This document shows, in pieces, positions 5,709 to 9,455 of a DNA stretch of 9,455 nucleotides. The notes beneath the pieces were generated by a model, which was given only the letters and a program-made list of their open reading frames with translations, had not been told where the DNA came from and searched no databases. The stretch is from Bacteroidales bacterium. GTDB taxonomy: Bacteria > Bacteroidota > Bacteroidia > Bacteroidales > WCHB1-69. Numbering within the stretch: position 1 is the stretch's first letter; every line of letters starts with the position of its first letter. Location of the stretch: contig JAFZUH010000285.1 in the NCBI GenBank assembly GCA_017618435.1, positions 1 through 9,455 of the forward strand, in the 5' to 3' direction. The position numbers and the translations under genes were made by a program.

Positions 5709-7496
5709 ATGAAAACATTCGAAAACACAATAAAACAAGTTCTTATTCAAACAATCAACGATTTATACCATCAAACTGTTGATGAAAAAAATATTCAAAT
5801 AAGTCAAACACGCAAAGAATTTACCGGCGATTTCACCATTGTGGTTTTTCCTTTTGTCAAATTGTCAGCAACGTCTCCGGAGGCTACCGCTCAACAGATT
5901 GGAGAGGCTATGCTCAAAAAAACAGATATATTGTCTGCTTTTAATGTTGTAAAAGGATTTTTAAACCTATCGGTATCCCAACAAGCGTGGCAATTGTTTT
6001 TTCAAGACATAAAATCATCTGATTTTCACTTCTTTAAGCCTGAAAATCAAGCACCTTGCGTAGTTGAATTTTCATCCCCCAACACCAACAAACCCCTCCA
6101 TTTGGGTCATGTTCGCAACAACCTGTTAGGTTCATCCATCTGCAATATTTTAGAAAACAACGGCTTTAATGTAAAACGGGTTAATTTGGTAAACGATAGA
6201 GGTATTCATATTTGCAAATCCATGGTTGCATGGCTCAAATTGGGCAACGGAGAAACACCGGCAAGTTCAGGAATGAAAGGTGACAAATTAGTAGGGAAAT
6301 ATTATGTTGCCTTTGACCGTTGTTACAAAGAAGAAATACAACAACTTGTACAATCCGGTAAAACAGAAGACGAAGCCAAACAAGAAGCCCCTATCCTACT
6401 CGCTGCTCAAGAGATGCTCCGCAAGTGGGAAAATGGAGATAAAGAAGTACGCGACCTTTGGAAACAAATGAACGAATGGGTGTACGAAGGTTTTGAACAA
6501 ACCTACAAACGTTTGGGCATACATTTTGACAAAATTTACTATGAATCAGAAACTTATCTTTTAGGAAAAGACATTGTCGCCCAAGGATTGGCAAATAATA
6601 TTTTCTATCGTCATCAAGACGGTTCAGTACGTATTGATTTAACCCAAGACGGACTTGATGAAAAAATACTGCTCCGCAAAGACGGCACTTCTGTTTATAT
6701 GACCCAAGATTTGGGGACAGCAAGCCTGCGTGCCAAAGAATATGCCCCACAAAAAATGATATATGTAGTTGGGAATGAACAAAATTATCATTTTGAAGTA
6801 CTCAAACTTATTTTAGACAAAAAATTAGGTTTTGAATGGGGAAAAAATATCTTCCATTTGTCTTATGGCATGGTAGAATTGCCCAATGGCAAAATGAAAT
6901 CACGCGAAGGAACCGTTGTTGATGCAGATGACTTGATGCAGGAAATGTATGAAGTGGCCAAACAAAATACAACAGAATTGGGCAAAATAGACCAATTCTC
7001 ACCGCAAGAAGCACAACAATTGTTTGAAATGATTGGCTTGGGAGCATTAAAATATTTTATCTTAAAAGTTGACCCAAAGAAAAACATGCTCTTCAACCCT
7101 GACGAATCCGTTGATTTGAATGGAAATACGGCTCCTTTTATCCAATATACCCATGCAAGAATCTGTTCTCTTTTGCAAAAAGCAAAAGAACAAAACATTG
7201 ACATTGATAAAAATACAGATTGTGCAATACCGGCAGCAGAATTGGAATTACTGAAAAACATCTACGATTACAGAAATGTACTCTGCCAAGCCGGTGAAGA
7301 TTTAAATCCAGCCCTCATTGCTAATTACACCTATAATTTGGTAAAACAATATAATCAGTTCTACCAAAGCAACAAAATACTCAAATGCGAAGACAATGAA
7401 TTAAGAATCTTGCGTTTACAATTATCTCGCTTAATTGCCAAACTCATTGCCCATGCTATGAATTTATTGGGCATTGATGTACCTGAAAAGATGTAA
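5709..7496 (+). CDS. argS: Arginyl-tRNA synthetase
   Basis: A complete 595-residue class Ia aminoacyl-tRNA synthetase that charges tRNA-Arg with arginine using ATP. The N-terminal Add1 domain, which reads the tRNA D-loop, covers about residues 1-90. The Rossmann catalytic core begins at VVEFSSPNTNKPLHLGHVRNN, with the HIGH motif as HLGH at 131-134. It continues through NDRGIHICKS (162-171), the RKDGTSVYMTQDLG block (323-336) and the VVGNEQNYHF segment (353-362). The KMSKS loop appears as GKMKSREG at 394-401, the degenerate form common in ArgS, with the family's following TVVDADDLM. The helical anticodon-binding (DALR-type) domain runs from about 475 to the end, with FIQYTHARICSLL at its start. 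The ATG at 5709 is 14 nt after yggS, in an A-rich gap without Shine-Dalgarno. Length and motifs show no sign of damage. Confidence 0.97.
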   Translation: MKTFENTIKQVLIQTINDLYHQTVDEKNIQISQTRKEFTGDFTIVVFPFVKLSATSPEATAQQIGEAMLKKTDILSAFNVVKGFLNLSVSQQAWQLFFQDIKSSDFHFFKPENQAPCVVEFSSPNTNKPLHLGHVRNNLLGSSICNILENNGFNVKRVNLVNDRGIHICKSMVAWLKLGNGETPASSGMKGDKLVGKYYVAFDRCYKEEIQQLVQSGKTEDEAKQEAPILLAAQEMLRKWENGDKEVRDLWKQMNEWVYEGFEQTYKRLGIHFDKIYYESETYLLGKDIVAQGLANNIFYRHQDGSVRIDLTQDGLDEKILLRKDGTSVYMTQDLGTASLRAKEYAPQKMIYVVGNEQNYHFEVLKLILDKKLGFEWGKNIFHLSYGMVELPNGKMKSREGTVVDADDLMQEMYEVAKQNTTELGKIDQFSPQEAQQLFEMIGLGALKYFILKVDPKKNMLFNPDESVDLNGNTAPFIQYTHARICSLLQKAKEQNIDIDKNTDCAIPAAELELLKNIYDYRNVLCQAGEDLNPALIANYTYNLVKQYNQFYQSNKILKCEDNELRILRLQLSRLIAKLIAHAMNLLGIDVPEKM

Positions 7497-7500
7497 ACAA

Positions 7501-9455
7501 ATGATTTCTCAAATTGACATTGAACGAATCATCAGTGCCTGTCGCATTGAAGAGGTTATCGGGGATTTTGTTGACCTGAAAAGGAAAGGTGCGAATTATG
7601 CCGGAATATGTCCTTTTCATGACGACCACTCCCCCTCTATGATGGTATCAACGTCAAAAAACATATTTAAATGTTTTGTGTGCGGAACGGGTGGCGATGC
7701 GGTTTCGTTTGTTATGAAACACGAAAATTACACCTATCCCGAAGCACTGAAATATTTGGCTCAAAAATATGGCATTGAAATCAAAGAAACAGAAGATACG
7801 GCAAAAGAAAAAGCCATACAAACCGAAAGGGAACAACTTTTTAATATTGTAAATTTTGCAAAGACTTTTTTTTCAGACCAATTGCACCATACCGAAGAAG
7901 GGCAAAATGTCGGATTGACTTATTTTGAATCGCGCGAATTTTTGCCTGCCACTATCAAAGAGTTTCAATTGGGCTATTCACCCAAAACAAAAGATGCCTT
8001 GGTGCAACACGCTTTAAAAAACGGATATTCAATTGAGTTGTTGCAAAAAGCAGGGTTAGCCATTATTCACGACAATGTTAAAAAGATTTATTCCGACAGA
8101 TTTCACGAACGGGTAATTTTCCCTATTCACAACACTTCTGGTAGAGTTATCGGTTTTGGCGGACGTGTAATGAGTGCGGGGAAACCCATACAGGGAGCCA
8201 AATATATCAATTCTCCCGAATCTGATATATATCACAAAAGCAATTCCTTATATGGTCTTTATTTTTCAAAAAACAACATACACAAAAAAGACAAATGTTT
8301 CTTGGTTGAGGGTTATACCGATGTTATTTCCTTTCATCAAGTCGGCATAAAAAACGTGGTTTCCTCTTCGGGTACTTCTCTGACACAAGAACAAATAAAA
8401 CTGATAAAAAAATACACAAACAATATTACAATTATCTACGATGGCGACAGTGCTGGCATTCACGCTGCAATACGCGGTGTCCCCATGATTCTGAAAGAAG
8501 AAATGAATGTTAGAGTGGTGTTGCTTCCTCCCGAAGATGACCCTGATTCTTTTGCAAAAAATCATTCATTGGACGAATGTTTAAACTATATCAATGAAAA
8601 CGAGCAAGATTTTATCAATTTTTACATTGATTTAAACAGCAAAGACATCGGGAATGACCCCATAAAAAGAGCGGAACTGCTCACCAATATCGCTTCAATG
8701 ATTGCTATTACCAACAATGTTTTGTTAAGTGCTGTTTATGTCCAACAATGTAGTGCCAAACTTCACATTCCGGAAGATACTATTGCACAAGCCGTAAAAA
8801 CAGAACGGGCAAAAATGCTCTTACTCAACAAAAAAAACAAGAATAACAACCAAACCGCTACCGAAGAAATACAAACCCTTATCAACAATACAGACAAACA
8901 CTCGCACCCTAACGCTCACATTGAGGCATCAGCCAACAATATGTTGGAAAAAACAGAAAAACATTTACTCAAACTATTATTCAACAAAGGTGAATCGCTG
9001 ATTTTCTTTGAAAATGAAGAAAACCCTGACTCGCCTATTGAATATAGAATAGACCAATATATTATTGACAATTTAGCGGAAGAAGAAATTGATTTATCTA
9101 ATGACAATTATCAAAAACTACTAAACACTTATATATCATTTGCCGAAAAATATAACACCAATGTGGTGCGACATATATTAATGGATGCTGATGAAGAAAC
9201 AAGAAATCAAATTCTTAACCTGCAAGAACTATTTTCCCCCGAAAGTATTCATTGGACAGACAGCAAAATAAATTCCCCTATCTTAACTACAGAAAACAAT
9301 GAGGCCAAACTCTGCGAAGAAGTTGTTCGTACTATACAATATTTTAAATTGGAACACTTAGAAATTATTCGCAATCGACAATTCGAACGGCTGAAACAAC
9401 CTTTGGACGAACAACTTTTAACAGAAACAATGCAAAAAATCCAAAATTTAAATCA
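7501..9455 (+). CDS. dnaG: DNA primase DnaG (C-terminus cut by the window edge)
   Basis: The frame is open from the ATG at 7501 to the last base: 651 full codons without a stop. DnaG makes RNA primers at the replication fork and works with the DnaB helicase. The N-terminal zinc-binding domain has C37, H40, C58 and C61 (CPFH...CFVC). The catalytic core carries the basic motif ERVIFPIHNTSGRVIGFGGR (203-222), KYINSPES (234-241) and LYGL. The TOPRIM fold follows, with E270 in LVEGYTDV and D314/D316 in YDGDSAG, matching the three acidic metal ligands of E. coli primase. Residues about 361-440 continue the core. About 441-478 is a Lys/Asn/Thr-rich hydrophilic stretch, probably a flexible linker. 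About 480 onward is a divergent helical region, where the helicase-binding domain is expected. At this length few residues should be missing. It starts 4 nt after the argS stop, which points to one transcript. Confidence 0.96.
   Translation, partial: MISQIDIERIISACRIEEVIGDFVDLKRKGANYAGICPFHDDHSPSMMVSTSKNIFKCFVCGTGGDAVSFVMKHENYTYPEALKYLAQKYGIEIKETEDTAKEKAIQTEREQLFNIVNFAKTFFSDQLHHTEEGQNVGLTYFESREFLPATIKEFQLGYSPKTKDALVQHALKNGYSIELLQKAGLAIIHDNVKKIYSDRFHERVIFPIHNTSGRVIGFGGRVMSAGKPIQGAKYINSPESDIYHKSNSLYGLYFSKNNIHKKDKCFLVEGYTDVISFHQVGIKNVVSSSGTSLTQEQIKLIKKYTNNITIIYDGDSAGIHAAIRGVPMILKEEMNVRVVLLPPEDDPDSFAKNHSLDECLNYINENEQDFINFYIDLNSKDIGNDPIKRAELLTNIASMIAITNNVLLSAVYVQQCSAKLHIPEDTIAQAVKTERAKMLLLNKKNKNNNQTATEEIQTLINNTDKHSHPNAHIEASANNMLEKTEKHLLKLLFNKGESLIFFENEENPDSPIEYRIDQYIIDNLAEEEIDLSNDNYQKLLNTYISFAEKYNTNVVRHILMDADEETRNQILNLQELFSPESIHWTDSKINSPILTTENNEAKLCEEVVRTIQYFKLEHLEIIRNRQFERLKQPLDEQLLTETMQKIQNLN

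Noticed and set aside
7169..7189. 8-bp inverted repeat TCTTTTGC / GCAAAAGA with a 5-nt A loop inside argS
   Set aside because: It is short, lies in conserved coding sequence, has no T-run after it, and is easily explained by Leu/Gln/Lys codons in AT-rich DNA.
6391..7261. Minus-strand open frames of 79-132 codons within argS
   Set aside because: They are antisense to conserved ArgS motifs, including the KMSKS loop, and have no credible start context or domain.
1..9455. Mobile element, defence island, CRISPR or biosynthetic system
   Set aside because: I saw no transposase, integrase, terminal repeats, regularly spaced repeats, tRNA-like structures or clustered accessory enzymes. Nearly all genes are core housekeeping families.

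Overview
The window reads as ordinary chromosomal backbone of a low-GC member of the Bacteroidota, most likely a Bacteroidales-type organism. I judge this from three things: promoter-like boxes of the TAnnTTTG type upstream of genes, no Shine-Dalgarno sequences in front of starts, and the protein families present (a SAMHD1-like HD phosphohydrolase, a HlyC/CorC-type CBS membrane protein, and a lipoprotein with an InlB-like repeat and a SUMF1-like domain). No species can be named from sequence alone.

Layout. Positions 1-1348 (+) hold the last 40 codons of a gene that resembles the C-terminus of MutL, followed 4 nt later by a complete HD-domain phosphohydrolase. Positions 1356-2651 (-) hold a DUF21-CBS-CorC transporter-like protein, convergent with the HD gene and ending 7 nt from it. 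Positions 2803-3840 (-) hold a lipoprotein starting at GTG, with an InlB-type repeat and a formylglycine-generating-enzyme-like (SUMF1) domain that lacks one of the two active-site cysteines. A 128-nt divergent intergenic region follows. Positions 3969-4934 (+) hold lipoate-protein ligase. Positions 5029-7496 and on to the window edge (+) hold yggS (PLP homeostasis), argS and dnaG, with gaps of 14 and 4 nt, probably one transcription unit. dnaG runs off the window: 651 codons are visible with no stop.

How the genes work together. Most are housekeeping: mismatch repair and nucleotide hydrolysis at the left, lipoylation of 2-oxoacid dehydrogenases or the glycine cleavage system in the middle, and PLP homeostasis, arginine charging and replication priming at the right. 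I found no RNA genes, CRISPR array, insertion sequence, phage genes or defence cassette. No gene-free stretch exceeds 151 nt.

I did not find a new multi-gene system. The points worth a second look are an identical 14-nt promoter/ATG block in front of two unrelated genes, an out-of-frame upstream ATG overlapping the SUMF1-like lipoprotein gene, the incomplete active site of that protein, and a 13-bp perfect inverted repeat inside the HD gene.
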